The notes under the pieces are model-generated. The model saw only the letters and a program-made list of their open reading frames with translations, did not search any database and was not told where the DNA came from. A stretch of DNA of 64,000 nucleotides from assembly GCA_963803575.1 (NCBI GenBank), contig CAWDMW010000002.1:1-64000 (forward strand), read 5' to 3'. How positions within the stretch are numbered: the first letter of the stretch is position 1; each line of letters opens with the position of its first letter. Made by a program: the position numbers and the translations under genes. Positions 35,780 through 45,225 of this stretch are shown here, piece after piece. Source of the stretch: CAWDMW01 sp963803575 (GTDB lineage Bacteria; Pseudomonadota; Alphaproteobacteria; Rickettsiales; UBA998).

Positions 35780-37588
35780 CTAGCGTCGCCCAAATAGTTT
35801 TTCAATATCGTGTTTATGTAACTCCACATAGGTAGGCCTTCCGTGATTACATTGCCCGGAATGTGGGGTTGTTTCCATTTGGCGCAGTAAAGCATTCATT
35901 TCATCCTGTGACAGCTGTCGCCCTGCCCGCACACTTCCGTGGCACGCCATGGTAGAGCAGATAGATTCCAGCTTTTCACGTAATACCAGCGTTTCGCCAT
36001 ATTCCGCTACATCATCGGCCAGATCGCGTACCAATTGCTGTACGTCACAGACTCCAAGCAATGCAGGCAGTTCACGCACCACCACCGCACCTGTCCCAAA
36101 ATGATCCATCACTAGCCCTAACTCTTCCAGACTTTGTTTATGCGTTAGTAATCCGGCAGCAGCGGCTTCGTCCAGTTCAATCACTTCAGGAATTAGTAAT
36201 GGCTGTCGCGCAACACCATTTTGCGCCAGTGCTGTCTTCATCCCTTCATAGACTAGCCGTTCATGCGCGGCATGTTGATCCACAATCACTATCCCCTTAT
36301 CGGTTTGTGCAACAATGTAGGTACCATGCAACTGGGCACAGGCAGACCCCAACGGATAATCTGCATGCGTGGATGTATGAGACTCATGATGATACGTAGC
36401 ACTAGCGCTATCTGATTCCTGCATAACAGGTGCCTGAAAAGAAGCCACTGCATCACGGTGTGATTGCGTAACGTAACGCGTTTGTGGCTGCCATTGATAC
36501 AATGATGCATGGGCAGGCGCTGGTGCCGTATCATCAGACGGTTTCATGGCAGACAATGCATGATGGGCAACGGTTGTGGATGCCTGATGACCTGCTTTCG
36601 ACAGGGCTTGGCGTAACCCAGACACAATCATCCCGCGTATACGCGCATTATCCTGAAACCGCACCTCAGCCTTAGCCGGATGGACATTCACGTCCACTTC
36701 TTCCGGTGGTACGGTAAAGAATAACGCACATACGGGATGCCGATCACGCGCCAGATAATCCTGATAGGCACCCTTAACCGCTCCAAGCAGCAACCGGTCA
36801 CGTACGGGACGATTATTGACAAACAGATATTGCAAACCAGACGTACCACGATTATAGGTTGGAACTGCCGCGTACCCGCCCATATGGGTGCCATCACGTT
36901 CAAGATCCAGTTTCATAGCATTCTCGGCAAAATCACGTCCCATAAGATGCTGCAATCTGGGCAGTTGTATATCTAGCAACTCACCCTGTTCTGCGGGTAG
37001 GGTGAGTTTTTGTTTCTCATTATGTGTTAGCGTAACATGCGTTTTCGGACAGGTCATGGCAATACGTTTCACAATGTCGAGCGTTGCATGATATTCTGCC
37101 GTATCAGATTTTAGAAATTTCAGTCGAGCAGGCGTTGTATAAAACATATCATCTATGGTGATGCTGGTGCCGTAAGCACATGCCACGGGTTGCGGCTTTT
37201 GTATCTCACCGCCATCTGCACGCACCTCCCAGCCATGTTCAGCATCTTTTGTGCGGCTGACAATACGGCAGCGGCTAATGGAAGCAATGGAAGGCAACGC
37301 CTCCCCCCGAAACCCCAGATGCTGGATATGTACTAAGTCGTCACCGGGCATTTTGGATGTTGCATGACGGGTCAGTGCCAGTGCAATCGAGGTACTATCC
37401 ATACCAGACCCATTATCACTCACCTGAATACGTCGCTTTCCTCCAGCCTCCAGCACAACATCAATGCGGGTTGCTCCGGCATCCAGCGCATTTTCCACCA
37501 GTTCTTTCACAACCGATGCTGGCCGTTCAATCACTTCGCCAGCGGCAATACGATTAATTAAATGTGTGGGTAAAATACGGATAGTCAT
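35780..37588 (-). CDS. mutL: DNA mismatch repair protein MutL
   Basis: 602 residues from MTIRILP; an upstream frame start at 37624 adds non-family residues. GHKL ATPase N-terminal domain: GEVIERPASVVKELVENALDAGAT, DNGSGMD, TRHATSKM, FRGEALPSIAS, GTSITIDDMFYTTPARLKFL. A variable linker (about 330-430) precedes the C-terminal dimer and endonuclease domain, where DQHAAHERLVYE (metal motif DQHA-x2-E-x4-E) and QCNHGRPT are intact, so this MutL should nick DNA itself, as expected for a bacterium without MutH. Confidence 0.96.
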   Translation of the reverse strand: MTIRILPTHLINRIAAGEVIERPASVVKELVENALDAGATRIDVVLEAGGKRRIQVSDNGSGMDSTSIALALTRHATSKMPGDDLVHIQHLGFRGEALPSIASISRCRIVSRTKDAEHGWEVRADGGEIQKPQPVACAYGTSITIDDMFYTTPARLKFLKSDTAEYHATLDIVKRIAMTCPKTHVTLTHNEKQKLTLPAEQGELLDIQLPRLQHLMGRDFAENAMKLDLERDGTHMGGYAAVPTYNRGTSGLQYLFVNNRPVRDRLLLGAVKGAYQDYLARDRHPVCALFFTVPPEEVDVNVHPAKAEVRFQDNARIRGMIVSGLRQALSKAGHQASTTVAHHALSAMKPSDDTAPAPAHASLYQWQPQTRYVTQSHRDAVASFQAPVMQESDSASATYHHESHTSTHADYPLGSACAQLHGTYIVAQTDKGIVIVDQHAAHERLVYEGMKTALAQNGVARQPLLIPEVIELDEAAAAGLLTHKQSLEELGLVMDHFGTGAVVVRELPALLGVCDVQQLVRDLADDVAEYGETLVLREKLESICSTMACHGSVRAGRQLSQDEMNALLRQMETTPHSGQCNHGRPTYVELHKHDIEKLFGRR

Positions 37589-37692
37589 CTGCTTTATGTA
37601 GCACACAGTATGTTTATGCTGCAAATACCTTGTCAGATGACGTCCAGTATGATAAAAGCGGACTACAAATTAGGGAATACCCTTTATTTCTC

Positions 37693-37710
37693 GCCTGCCA
37701 GGTAGCAGGC
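37693..37710. promoter_or_regulatory. Small hairpin over the ribosome site of an orphan gene
   Basis: GCCTGC/GCAGGC with a 6-base loop (CAGGTA), ending ten bases before the ATG at 37721. It could mask the AGG-rich ribosome-binding region. Confidence 0.45.
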
Positions 37711-37720
37711 TTACTACTAT

Positions 37721-38101
37721 ATGCGCTATCGTCGCTTGCCTTTATATGGTCTTTGCATAGCTGTTCTTGCCATCGGTTTTTGGCCAAGTAGTAATACAAT
37801 GCGCTTTCATCGCGCTGTAGGTGAGTTAAATAGTTACATTCGCACAAACTATAAAGAAAACAGGCAAATCATCTGCGAAGCAAAGGGATCTATTGCTCTA
37901 CTGGAGCATCAACAGGATGTGATGAGGCTGGTTTACAGCCAACCTAACACTTCTGGAGCCAGTGTGTCTTTATCTTTGAGAACTGATACAACATCAGTAG
38001 AGATGAAAGAATTTGTAGACACGCTTTCAGATGAGAATCAGGCAGTACTTACCAAAACACTGGAAAACGTACTCGCAATGTGTCGAGCCAATAACACTTA
38101 G
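37721..38101 (+). CDS. Small anchored protein, function unknown
   Basis: 126 residues. Basic MRYRR start and one hydrophobic segment (about 7-23), an uncleaved anchor or signal sequence, then a helical soluble part with two Cys (QIICEAKG and LAMCRANN) that could bond in the periplasm. Family not recognised. It overlaps its own terminator by one base and diverges from mutL. Confidence 0.6.
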   Translation: MRYRRLPLYGLCIAVLAIGFWPSSNTMRFHRAVGELNSYIRTNYKENRQIICEAKGSIALLEHQQDVMRLVYSQPNTSGASVSLSLRTDTTSVEMKEFVDTLSDENQAVLTKTLENVLAMCRANNT

Positions 38102-38156
38102 GTGATGGTGCTACCTGTCCAAACACAAGGACGGGTAGAACCATCACCGGTTTTCT
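38101..38156 (+). terminator. Long rho-independent terminator
   Basis: GGTGATGGT...ACCATCACC outer stem continuing through CTACC/GGTAG and GTCC/GGAC around an AAACACA loop, followed by GGTTTTCTT. It ends five bases before the convergent pgi stop. Confidence 0.85.
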
Positions 38157-38161
38157 TGACT

Positions 38162-39427
38162 TTAAGCACCCAGCACTTTCTTTGCGCGAATTTTACTATC
38201 TTCCACAGCCGGCTGGTCAAATGCATCCACTCCAATCATCTGGGCAATCAAAATTGTCTCTAGCATCACAGACATTAATAATGCACCTAAATGGAAAGCA
38301 TCCAAGGCTGGCATATGGATTGTACGCACAGGACGCTTAGATGCCTGCATCGAACCAATCGTTCCACGCTGAAACGCGTTCAACACATTACCAAGTGGAA
38401 TATCAGCCAGATAATCCAGACCGCATAATTTAGCTAGTGCGGAGGGCACATTGCTGCCTTTGCCTTCCTGATCTGCGGTCACCACGGTGAAATATTTATT
38501 ATCAGGTCCATCTAACAACAATTGAAGCATACTATGCTGATCCACGGTTCCCAGCGCCGCTAACGGAGTAATACCTTTCCCCTGCTTACCCAGCGACTCA
38601 CTCACCAGCTGACGGCACCATGCCGCCATATATTTCAGGCGATCCATATACGGCATGATCGCGTGAGTATTGCGCCCCTGCTCTGCCTGACGCACACCAT
38701 ATAGCGCGCCTTGTAGTGGCTGATTATCCTGAATGTCTGTGCTTAATGTGTGTTGCAACATTGTATGACATCCACGGCGAAATGCCTGAATATCCACACC
38801 ACATGCTGCAGCAGGCACTAGCCCTACATTGGCCACACACGTCCAGCGGCCGCCTAATTCCGGGTCATGTGTGTAGCGAGGGATGCTGTAATGATCTGCT
38901 AAAGTCGTCATGGCAGAAGGCTTTGGCTCTGTCACAATCGTGCATCGTTTGGCAATCTCATCCTTGCCAATAGCATTCTCTAACCAATCAAGCACCATCA
39001 TCACCTGAGAAACCGTCTCCAGTGTGCCACCAGACTTGCTCACGAACAACCATGATGTTGTTTTTGGGTCAAGCGTTGCTTTGCGAACAGCAAAACTATC
39101 CGGATCAGGGTTATCCATGACTTCCAGTTTCACTGAATGACCAATCGGGCGCAACGCGGTTAAGGCCTCCGCACCCAAACTTGAACCACCAATTCCGACC
39201 AGCACCACAGTATCAGATTGTGCAATAATAGTGTCTGCAATCTGTTGTATTTCTGCCAGATCATTGGTTTGTTCCACCAGTTTTAGCAACGGCAACCCAT
39301 CATCATATAGGCGTTTCAAGCCACTTAAGGCTTGCTTCGCACGACCAGACTCATCGTTGCTATTAGCATCCGGCTCCCATAAATCAACCGTGAAAGGACT
39401 CTGAGTATGAGGGGTAGTGTTAGTCAT
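38162..39427 (-). CDS. pgi: Glucose-6-phosphate isomerase, short form
   Basis: 421 residues from the ATG overlapping the end of the M16 gene; AGGAG nine bases upstream. Interconverts glucose-6-P and fructose-6-P. Sugar-binding motifs are intact: GIGGSSLGAEAL, FVSKSGGTLET, DPELGGRWT, AFDQPAVEDSK. It is well below the 540-550 residues of the common proteobacterial enzyme and closer to the 430-450-residue short type. Fructose-6-P made here would also be the acceptor for the sucrose-phosphate synthase at 19936. Last gene of the 42775-38162 operon. Confidence 0.94.
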   Translation of the reverse strand: MTNTTPHTQSPFTVDLWEPDANSNDESGRAKQALSGLKRLYDDGLPLLKLVEQTNDLAEIQQIADTIIAQSDTVVLVGIGGSSLGAEALTALRPIGHSVKLEVMDNPDPDSFAVRKATLDPKTTSWLFVSKSGGTLETVSQVMMVLDWLENAIGKDEIAKRCTIVTEPKPSAMTTLADHYSIPRYTHDPELGGRWTCVANVGLVPAAACGVDIQAFRRGCHTMLQHTLSTDIQDNQPLQGALYGVRQAEQGRNTHAIMPYMDRLKYMAAWCRQLVSESLGKQGKGITPLAALGTVDQHSMLQLLLDGPDNKYFTVVTADQEGKGSNVPSALAKLCGLDYLADIPLGNVLNAFQRGTIGSMQASKRPVRTIHMPALDAFHLGALLMSVMLETILIAQMIGVDAFDQPAVEDSKIRAKKVLGA

Positions 39428-40766
39428 GTGCAACGTCTCCTGCTAAGATCGTAAAAGTATGTTGTGTATTAAGTAACTCTTGTGCAACAAAAATAACATT
39501 TTGTAAAGAGACATGTGCAATTTTTTCGTTCCTTGATTGCAGATAATCCGGCGATAACCCAAATTGCTGCATCATTGACAGATACGCAACTTTCTCCGCG
39601 TTCGCATCGGTGTGAATTGGGAATGATCCAGTAATATAGCGCCTAGCCTTATCCACTTCCTCAGCAGAGATAGTGCCATTCGCAATATCCTGTAACGTAT
39701 CCATCACAACGTCAATCGCTTCTTGCGCTGTAGCATTTTTGGTAGCGAAATTTACGCTGAACCATTGGGCTTTATCTAGTGTAACCAGACCAGAATTAAT
39801 CGAATACGTTAAACCACGCTTTTGGCGTACATTATCCCCTAAACGAGATGATAAGCTACTGCCACCAACAAGATGATTTAACACATAAGCCGTTAAAAAC
39901 GTATCACTTCCCTGCCTGATACTGTGTGGCAAGGCAATCCGTACCGAGGTTTGCGGTACCTGCATCGGCACAGTCACAGGCTCTTGAGTGGTTCGCAATG
40001 TAGCGACAGGCAGTTCACGCTGATAGGCTGATACAGGCAACGCAGTTAAGACGGGAAGCAAATGCTGTTGCAATGTCTCTAGTGTGGTATCTCCGGCAAC
40101 AGAGACCTGCATCTTACTTTGTACAAAGTGCTGGCGTACATAACCCTGCATACGGCGTTGCGACAATGACTGTATGCCTTCCAGCGTGCCATAAACGGGC
40201 ATGGCGTAAGGGTGGCCAGTAAAGGCAGACGCGTAGAACGCATTGTTCAGGCGGTAAGAAGGGCGTTCTTCAAGCCGCTGCAAATCGGCGAGATGTTCTG
40301 CGCGAATACGTGCAAGCGCACTATCAGATAATTCTGCCTGAGCGAGCAACTCACCAAGCAATTCGTACGCGATGTCCGTATGCTCTGAGAGATACGTCAT
40401 GCTAATGACGGTTGCATCCCGTCCGGTGCTAACCGAGAGTTGTATACCATACTGATCCAGCATTTTCTGAAATGCATCACCTGGATAAGTGCCTGTACCT
40501 TCGGCTAGCAATTGCCCTGCCAGATACGCAGTGCCGGAAGCATCAGGGGCGTCATAAGCGCTCCCGCTTTGGGTGATACGCAGCACCAACTCTACCATCG
40601 GCAAGGTGTGATCTTCCAGCAACCATACCGGCACATCACTTTCCAGTACCTTCACCTGATAAGGAAGTGCTTCTACCTCAACGTTAGCAGGGGCAGTGTC
40701 ATCCACAGATGCACAACCAGACAAACAAAGTAACGTCATCATCGCTGTAAATACATGCCTCATCAT
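39420..40766 (-). CDS. M16 peptidase-like lipoprotein without the zinc motif
   Basis: 448 residues. Lipoprotein signal: MMRHVFTAMMTLLCLSGCAS with lipobox LSGC. M16 fold throughout (VELVLRITQSGSAYDAPDASGTAYLAGQLLAEG), but the HxxEH zinc motif at that place is absent, so it is the non-catalytic partner of the active M16 gene just upstream. Its second half keeps the R/Y pair region typical of M16 C-terminal domains (RGLTYSINSG). The start overlaps the preceding stop (ATGA), so the two are made together. Confidence 0.92.
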   Translation of the reverse strand: MMRHVFTAMMTLLCLSGCASVDDTAPANVEVEALPYQVKVLESDVPVWLLEDHTLPMVELVLRITQSGSAYDAPDASGTAYLAGQLLAEGTGTYPGDAFQKMLDQYGIQLSVSTGRDATVISMTYLSEHTDIAYELLGELLAQAELSDSALARIRAEHLADLQRLEERPSYRLNNAFYASAFTGHPYAMPVYGTLEGIQSLSQRRMQGYVRQHFVQSKMQVSVAGDTTLETLQQHLLPVLTALPVSAYQRELPVATLRTTQEPVTVPMQVPQTSVRIALPHSIRQGSDTFLTAYVLNHLVGGSSLSSRLGDNVRQKRGLTYSINSGLVTLDKAQWFSVNFATKNATAQEAIDVVMDTLQDIANGTISAEEVDKARRYITGSFPIHTDANAEKVAYLSMMQQFGLSPDYLQSRNEKIAHVSLQNVIFVAQELLNTQHTFTILAGDVAHD

Positions 40767-42142
40767 TGGCGCGCCTCCTGACGAGGCAGCTTAGGCGTTA
40801 AGTATCCTGTCACGGCCAGATCATGCTTCACATAGGTTTTCAAAGCCGCCTGAACATCGGATGCCGTTACACCATCCACCATATTTGGCCACGTGTTGAA
40901 CCATTGCGGATCCATACCAATCATCAATGATTGCCCCAAAATGAAACTCATTGTTTGCAAATTATCGCGGGCAAATATTGCCGATGCCTTCATTTGATTA
41001 GCTGCACGTGTCATCGCCTGCTTAGGGATATCAGAAACAAGAAATTCATCCAGCGCAGTCTCATAGGCCTGCAACACTGCATCTGAATCAACATTCGGTT
41101 TAGGAGTAATACTCACATTAAGGACGGCCTTACCTGCATAAAACGGGCTATAACTCACTGATACGTCACTCGCCAGCTGCTGTTCTTTCACTAAGCGGCG
41201 GTACAGCACCCCAGTGCGCGTATTGCCAAGCAACTCTTCGGCAAATAGAAGCGGCATCACCACATCACGCACATGTGATGCGCTAGCCGGGTCATCCCCG
41301 ATGGATGGCACGACATAGGCACGACGAATACGAGGAAGCGTTACACCTACATGGCGCAACGTGACAGCATGTGATGCACGGACTGGCGGATCACGCAGCA
41401 TAGCCTGATCTACAGCAATATCACTTGCCTCCCAATCACCGTAAAACTGACGTGCTAATGTTTTGGCGCCATCTATCGTCACATCACCCACCAACAACAA
41501 GGTTGCATGATTCGGTGCATAATATTGTTTCAGGAATGCTTCTGCTTCTTTTCTGCCTAATTGCTCCATCTCGTGCAGCCAGCCAATAATGGGGGTACCA
41601 TAGCTGTGATGAGGAAAGAGTGCAGCGCGCACTGCTTCATCCAGTAGTGCTGCAGGGTTCACTTCCACGCGGAGACGGCGTTCTTCAATGATAACATCAC
41701 GTTCTTTCAGGTAGGCTTCATCGGATGGTTCCAGATGTTGCATTCTGTCTGCTTCCAATTCCATCACTGTGTCCAGATGCTCACGAGCAATGGTTACATA
41801 ATATCCTGTCATGTCAGCGTTAGTGAATGCATTATGCACCCCACCAAGGGACTCAATACGGTCACTATATTCCCCTTCCGGCACGTTGGGGGTGCCTTTG
41901 AATAAGACATGCTCCAGATAATGCGCCACACCTGATGCACCGGGTGAATCAGCAGCAGCACCTGCATCAATCAGCAACATATGTGTCACGACCGGCGCGC
42001 GATGATTGGACGCCACCACCACGCGCAACCCGTTATCCAGTGTAACCTCATGGATAGGCATACCTGCTTCACTACTGAGTGCAGGTGTCATCCATGCATA
42101 GCAAACAAGTATTGCAAGTAGTTTAAAGACGCACTTTACCAT
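40763..42142 (-). CDS. M16 zinc metallopeptidase, catalytic partner
   Basis: 459 residues with a signal peptide (cut near ALS-SE). The inverted zinc motif HYLEHVLFKGT (HxxEH, near residue 74) and the downstream Glu in VIIEERRLRVE, about 76 residues on, are intact. Family members resemble mitochondrial processing peptidase and cleave peptides in a chamber formed with the inactive partner. Exported here, so likely periplasmic. Starts directly after the DUF3035-type lipoprotein gene. Confidence 0.93.
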   Translation of the reverse strand: MVKCVFKLLAILVCYAWMTPALSSEAGMPIHEVTLDNGLRVVVASNHRAPVVTHMLLIDAGAAADSPGASGVAHYLEHVLFKGTPNVPEGEYSDRIESLGGVHNAFTNADMTGYYVTIAREHLDTVMELEADRMQHLEPSDEAYLKERDVIIEERRLRVEVNPAALLDEAVRAALFPHHSYGTPIIGWLHEMEQLGRKEAEAFLKQYYAPNHATLLLVGDVTIDGAKTLARQFYGDWEASDIAVDQAMLRDPPVRASHAVTLRHVGVTLPRIRRAYVVPSIGDDPASASHVRDVVMPLLFAEELLGNTRTGVLYRRLVKEQQLASDVSVSYSPFYAGKAVLNVSITPKPNVDSDAVLQAYETALDEFLVSDIPKQAMTRAANQMKASAIFARDNLQTMSFILGQSLMIGMDPQWFNTWPNMVDGVTASDVQAALKTYVKHDLAVTGYLTPKLPRQEARQ

Positions 42143-42775
42143 TTAAAACAGCCAGTCCCACAGAGATTCAGATTCCGTCACGGTACTGATTTCCCCTTCA
42201 TTCACTGGCTTACCTTCTTTCGTATTATCGCGAATACGCTGCTGTTCTTTACTGGCATTGACAATTGTTTCCTGATTTCGCTGTGGAGAACGCAACCGTT
42301 CCAGCAATCCATCATCTTGCGCTTCTTTTGCCTTCAACTCTTGTTCAAGTGACGTGCGTATCGCTTCGTCACGTTTGTTTGTGCCTAACTGTTGCAAAAA
42401 ACGTGACTCACCACCGGAAGGTAGCGCCGAACCTGTCACCTGCGGTGCTTCCACAGCAACGGCCGTGTCATCTCCACTAACAGCCATATCACGCGTCTGG
42501 TATCGCTCCAGACGCTGCACGTCATTTGCACCGCTCTGCCCAGTCAACAACAGACGCGCCTTATCCTGCGTGTTAGTGACGGGGCTGCGAGTTGCCGCTT
42601 CATCTGGCGGGTAAAGGTAAAATTCATCAGGTACACTTAACGGAGGACGCGATACAACGCGAAACTCATCCGGTGCAGCCTTGTTCAGGCCAAGCGTGTC
42701 CTGAACCGTACCGCCGCCACATCCAACTAAGAGTAACGTGGCCGTATAGCATAAAGTATATTTCATAAAAGGCAT
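42143..42775 (-). CDS. DUF3035-type lipoprotein
   Basis: About 210 residues from MPFMKYTL (ATG at 42775; 42766 also possible). Lipobox LLVGCGGG near the N-terminus. The following KAAPDEFRVVSRPPLSVPDEFYLYPP is the hallmark of the alphaproteobacterial DUF3035 family, function unknown. The remainder is charged and probably unstructured. The stop touches the ATG of the M16 peptidase, and the family is often found beside M16 genes, which suggests a shared envelope process. Confidence 0.85.
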   Translation of the reverse strand: MPFMKYTLCYTATLLLVGCGGGTVQDTLGLNKAAPDEFRVVSRPPLSVPDEFYLYPPDEAATRSPVTNTQDKARLLLTGQSGANDVQRLERYQTRDMAVSGDDTAVAVEAPQVTGSALPSGGESRFLQQLGTNKRDEAIRTSLEQELKAKEAQDDGLLERLRSPQRNQETIVNASKEQQRIRDNTKEGKPVNEGEISTVTESESLWDWLF

Positions 42776-42935
42776 GATAAGCGAATTAAGCATGAAATCA
42801 AGCAATGAGTACAAAAATCATACAGCCGTCTCTTATCTACCGCGTATTACTTGTCATTATATAGTATAATTTGACAATCTAATGTGGTTTACTTAAGGTC
42901 ACACGCAATATTTGAGGATAACAGGAACCCGATTC

Positions 42936-43901
42936 ATGATGGAACTTATACAACTCTTTGGTGGGCTGGCTGTGCTGGTCTTTGGTGCTGACATAATGAT
43001 TCGCGGCGCTGTGGCATTAGCTAAAAACTTAGGGATGCCCACCTTGATTGTGGGTTTAACCATCGTTGCCTTTGGTACCTCTGCCCCTGAAATGGTGGTA
43101 AGTGTGCAAGCCGTGTTAAACGGATTCCCTGACATCTCTATTGGTAATATCATCGGCAGTAACGTAACCAACATTATGCTGGTGCTGGGTGTAACTGCAC
43201 TCATCTTTCCGGTTGCAGTGGAAGCAAAAGTTCTGCGGCGTGATACACCATGGTTTATGTTCGCCTCTATCTTGTTTGTCGCTTTTTGCTTCACCGGCAC
43301 CATCGGACGAGTTCAGGCCGGTGCATTATTATTACTGATTATTGTATATCTGGTCTATCTGTTCCGTACTGCCCGCTCTGGTGTAGATACCGACCTAATT
43401 GAAGAACTGGAAGAAGAAACAGATGTTAACTGGCCAAGCTGGAAAGCGATTGGTGCATTGTTAATTGGGTTGGTAATGATGGTGGCGGGTTCAGACCAGA
43501 TGGTGATAGGTGCCTCTGCCCTAGCACGCGAGATGGGTGTGACGGAAGCGATGATTGGCCTGACTATCGTTGCCTTTGGAACCTCCGCGCCTGAATTGGT
43601 CACATGTGTGATGGCGGCGTACCGCAAACATTCTGACATTGCTATTGGTAACATTATTGGCTCCAACCTGTTCAACGTTGCGACCATCACGGGTGTTGCA
43701 GGTCTGGTGAAACCTATTTATGTTAATCCGGCCTTCCTACAATATGATATGTGGATGTTATTGCTGGCTTCCATGATACTGGTCGCATTTATGGTGACAG
43801 GGCGCAAAATTTGTCGCAAAGAAGGAACCTTGCTATTTATTGGCTATATCGGTTATACCTTGTGGCAAATCCAACAAGGAAGCGTGCCAGAAGCGATTTA
43901 A
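42936..43901 (+). CDS. Calcium/sodium antiporter (CaCA family, YrbG-like)
   Basis: 321 residues from ATG 42936 (GGAA eight bases upstream); the TTG at 42912 is rejected. Ten to eleven membrane spans in two inverted halves. The alpha repeats are both plain: GLTIVAFGTSAPEMVVS with GNIIGSNVTNI, and GLTIVAFGTSAPELVTC with GNIIGSNLFNV. The two halves are joined by an acidic loop (DLIEELEEETD). It exchanges Ca2+ for Na+ (or K+/H+) across the inner membrane. Followed by secF after 46 bases. Confidence 0.95.
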   Translation: MMELIQLFGGLAVLVFGADIMIRGAVALAKNLGMPTLIVGLTIVAFGTSAPEMVVSVQAVLNGFPDISIGNIIGSNVTNIMLVLGVTALIFPVAVEAKVLRRDTPWFMFASILFVAFCFTGTIGRVQAGALLLLIIVYLVYLFRTARSGVDTDLIEELEEETDVNWPSWKAIGALLIGLVMMVAGSDQMVIGASALAREMGVTEAMIGLTIVAFGTSAPELVTCVMAAYRKHSDIAIGNIIGSNLFNVATITGVAGLVKPIYVNPAFLQYDMWMLLLASMILVAFMVTGRKICRKEGTLLFIGYIGYTLWQIQQGSVPEAI

Positions 43902-43947
43902 CTTAAGTTCGAGCACGTTTTTCTGAAGTTAGCATAAGGCAGAAAAC

Positions 43948-44889
43948 ATGGCACGTGTCGTCGAATTTATCCCACATTCTACTAACATACGCTTCATGCG
44001 TATGGGCAACGTGACTGGCATTGTCTCTGCTTTACTAGTGATCGCCACGATTGCTTTTATTGCGCTGCGTGGCCTGAATATGGGCATAGATTTTGCTGGC
44101 GGCATTTTGCTTGAGATTCGCACACAGGATGTAGCTGACTTGTCTGCGCTTCGCCCTTTGCTTACCGACCCTGCTTTTGGAGATACCAGCCTGCAACATT
44201 TTGGCGATGAGAAAGAAGTGCTTATTCGGTTGGAAGGCAACCCAAATGTAGAACAAGCCACTATTGTCACGCAGGTGAAAGACATTATTTCCACACATTA
44301 TGGTAATGACGTAGAGTTCCGCCGCGTAGATTATGTAGGCCCCACAATCGGAGCGGAAATGCTGCAATCAGGTGCATATGCATTACTATTCGCATTTGGT
44401 GGAATGCTGCTCTATATCTGGTTTCGTTTTGAATGGCAGTTTGGACTGGGCGCACTGCTCGCACTAATACACGACGCAACACTGACGATAGGTTTTTATG
44501 CCTTACTGGATATTGAGTTTGGCTTGAGCGCGATTGCTGCTATTTTAACGGTGATTGGATATTCCATCAACGATTCTGTCGTCATTTTTGACCGCATACG
44601 TGAAAATATGCGCCGTCACAGCAAGAAGCCGTTGCAAGACATTATTGACCTTAGCCTGAATCAAACCTTGTCGCGTACCGTGCTGACGGGCATCACGACA
44701 TTACTGGCGGCAGGTACACTGGCAGTGTTAGGTGGAGACATTATCCGTGGCTTTGCATTGGCACTATGTTTTGGAGTGATTATCGGTACCTACTCTTCCA
44801 TTTACGTTGCCGCACCATTGCTGCACCGCTTGAATGTCTCACGAGATACCTTTTTAACGGAAGAAGAAGAAGCAAAGAAGAAAGCTTAA
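43948..44889 (+). CDS. secF: Protein translocase subunit SecF
   Basis: 313 residues, six membrane spans. Works with SecD to pull proteins through SecYEG using the proton gradient. Family features: LNMGIDFAGGILLEI near the N-terminus, VGPTIGAEM, IWFRFEWQFGLGALLALIHDATLTIGFYAL, IGYSINDSVVIFDRIREN and the late SRTVLTGITTLLA. SecD and YajC, normally directly upstream, are not there: the upstream gene is the CaCA antiporter. Confidence 0.95.
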   Translation: MARVVEFIPHSTNIRFMRMGNVTGIVSALLVIATIAFIALRGLNMGIDFAGGILLEIRTQDVADLSALRPLLTDPAFGDTSLQHFGDEKEVLIRLEGNPNVEQATIVTQVKDIISTHYGNDVEFRRVDYVGPTIGAEMLQSGAYALLFAFGGMLLYIWFRFEWQFGLGALLALIHDATLTIGFYALLDIEFGLSAIAAILTVIGYSINDSVVIFDRIRENMRRHSKKPLQDIIDLSLNQTLSRTVLTGITTLLAAGTLAVLGGDIIRGFALALCFGVIIGTYSSIYVAAPLLHRLNVSRDTFLTEEEEAKKKA

Positions 44890-44918
44890 GGCCGGATAGC
44901 TAAGTGAAATACTGTTTG

Positions 44919-44947
44919 AAAAAAGAAAGCTACTATTAATAGTAGCT
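44919..44947 (-). terminator. Rho-independent terminator for a leftward transcript
   Basis: Perfect palindrome AGCTACTATTAATAGTAGCT. Read on the minus strand it is followed by TTTCTTTTTT, so it ends the small gene at 44956-45180; it may also act on secF. Confidence 0.8.
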
Positions 44948-44955
44948 AAAAAAGC

Positions 44956-45180
44956 TCATAGCAGCCCACGCACTAACATGTGTATGCTTAGGCCTGCAGC
45001 AAAGGTAAAGCCACATGCAATTACCGTTGCAATCACAGTACAGGTCTTGGATTGTGAAGATGGCACATAAAATACATGACCATCTAACAGTAATCCTAAA
45101 TAGATAGTAGCGAATGCTGTGGTCAAAGACATCATCGCCAAAAATAAATATTCAGCGTTAGTTAATACCTTAATTAACAT
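44956..45180 (-). CDS. Small two-span membrane protein
   Basis: 74 residues from ATG 45180; a TTG nine codons upstream is the alternative but would run through an inverted repeat. Two hydrophobic spans (about 12-34 and 47-71) separated by a short polar loop (DGHVFYVPSSQSK). Function unknown. The start is preceded by TGCTATAG/CTATAGCA (45183-45215), a possible operator. It has its own terminator. Confidence 0.55.
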   Translation of the reverse strand: MLIKVLTNAEYLFLAMMSLTTAFATIYLGLLLDGHVFYVPSSQSKTCTVIATVIACGFTFAAGLSIHMLVRGLL

Positions 45181-45182
45181 AG

Positions 45183-45215
45183 TGCTATAGCTAAAGGACA
45201 GTTTCAACTATAGCA
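45183..45215. promoter_or_regulatory. Inverted repeat directly before a small membrane-protein gene
   Basis: Perfect 8-bp arms TGCTATAG and CTATAGCA with a 17-base spacer holding CTAAAGGACAG. It lies between the start of the minus-strand gene (45180) and the end of ftsH (45226). Could be an operator or a leader hairpin. Confidence 0.4.
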
Positions 45216-45225
45216 TTGATGTCTC

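Noticed and set aside
42841..42870. Promoter TTGTCA...TATAAT before the CaCA antiporter
   Set aside because: The spacing between the two boxes is only about eight bases, too short for a sigma-70 promoter.
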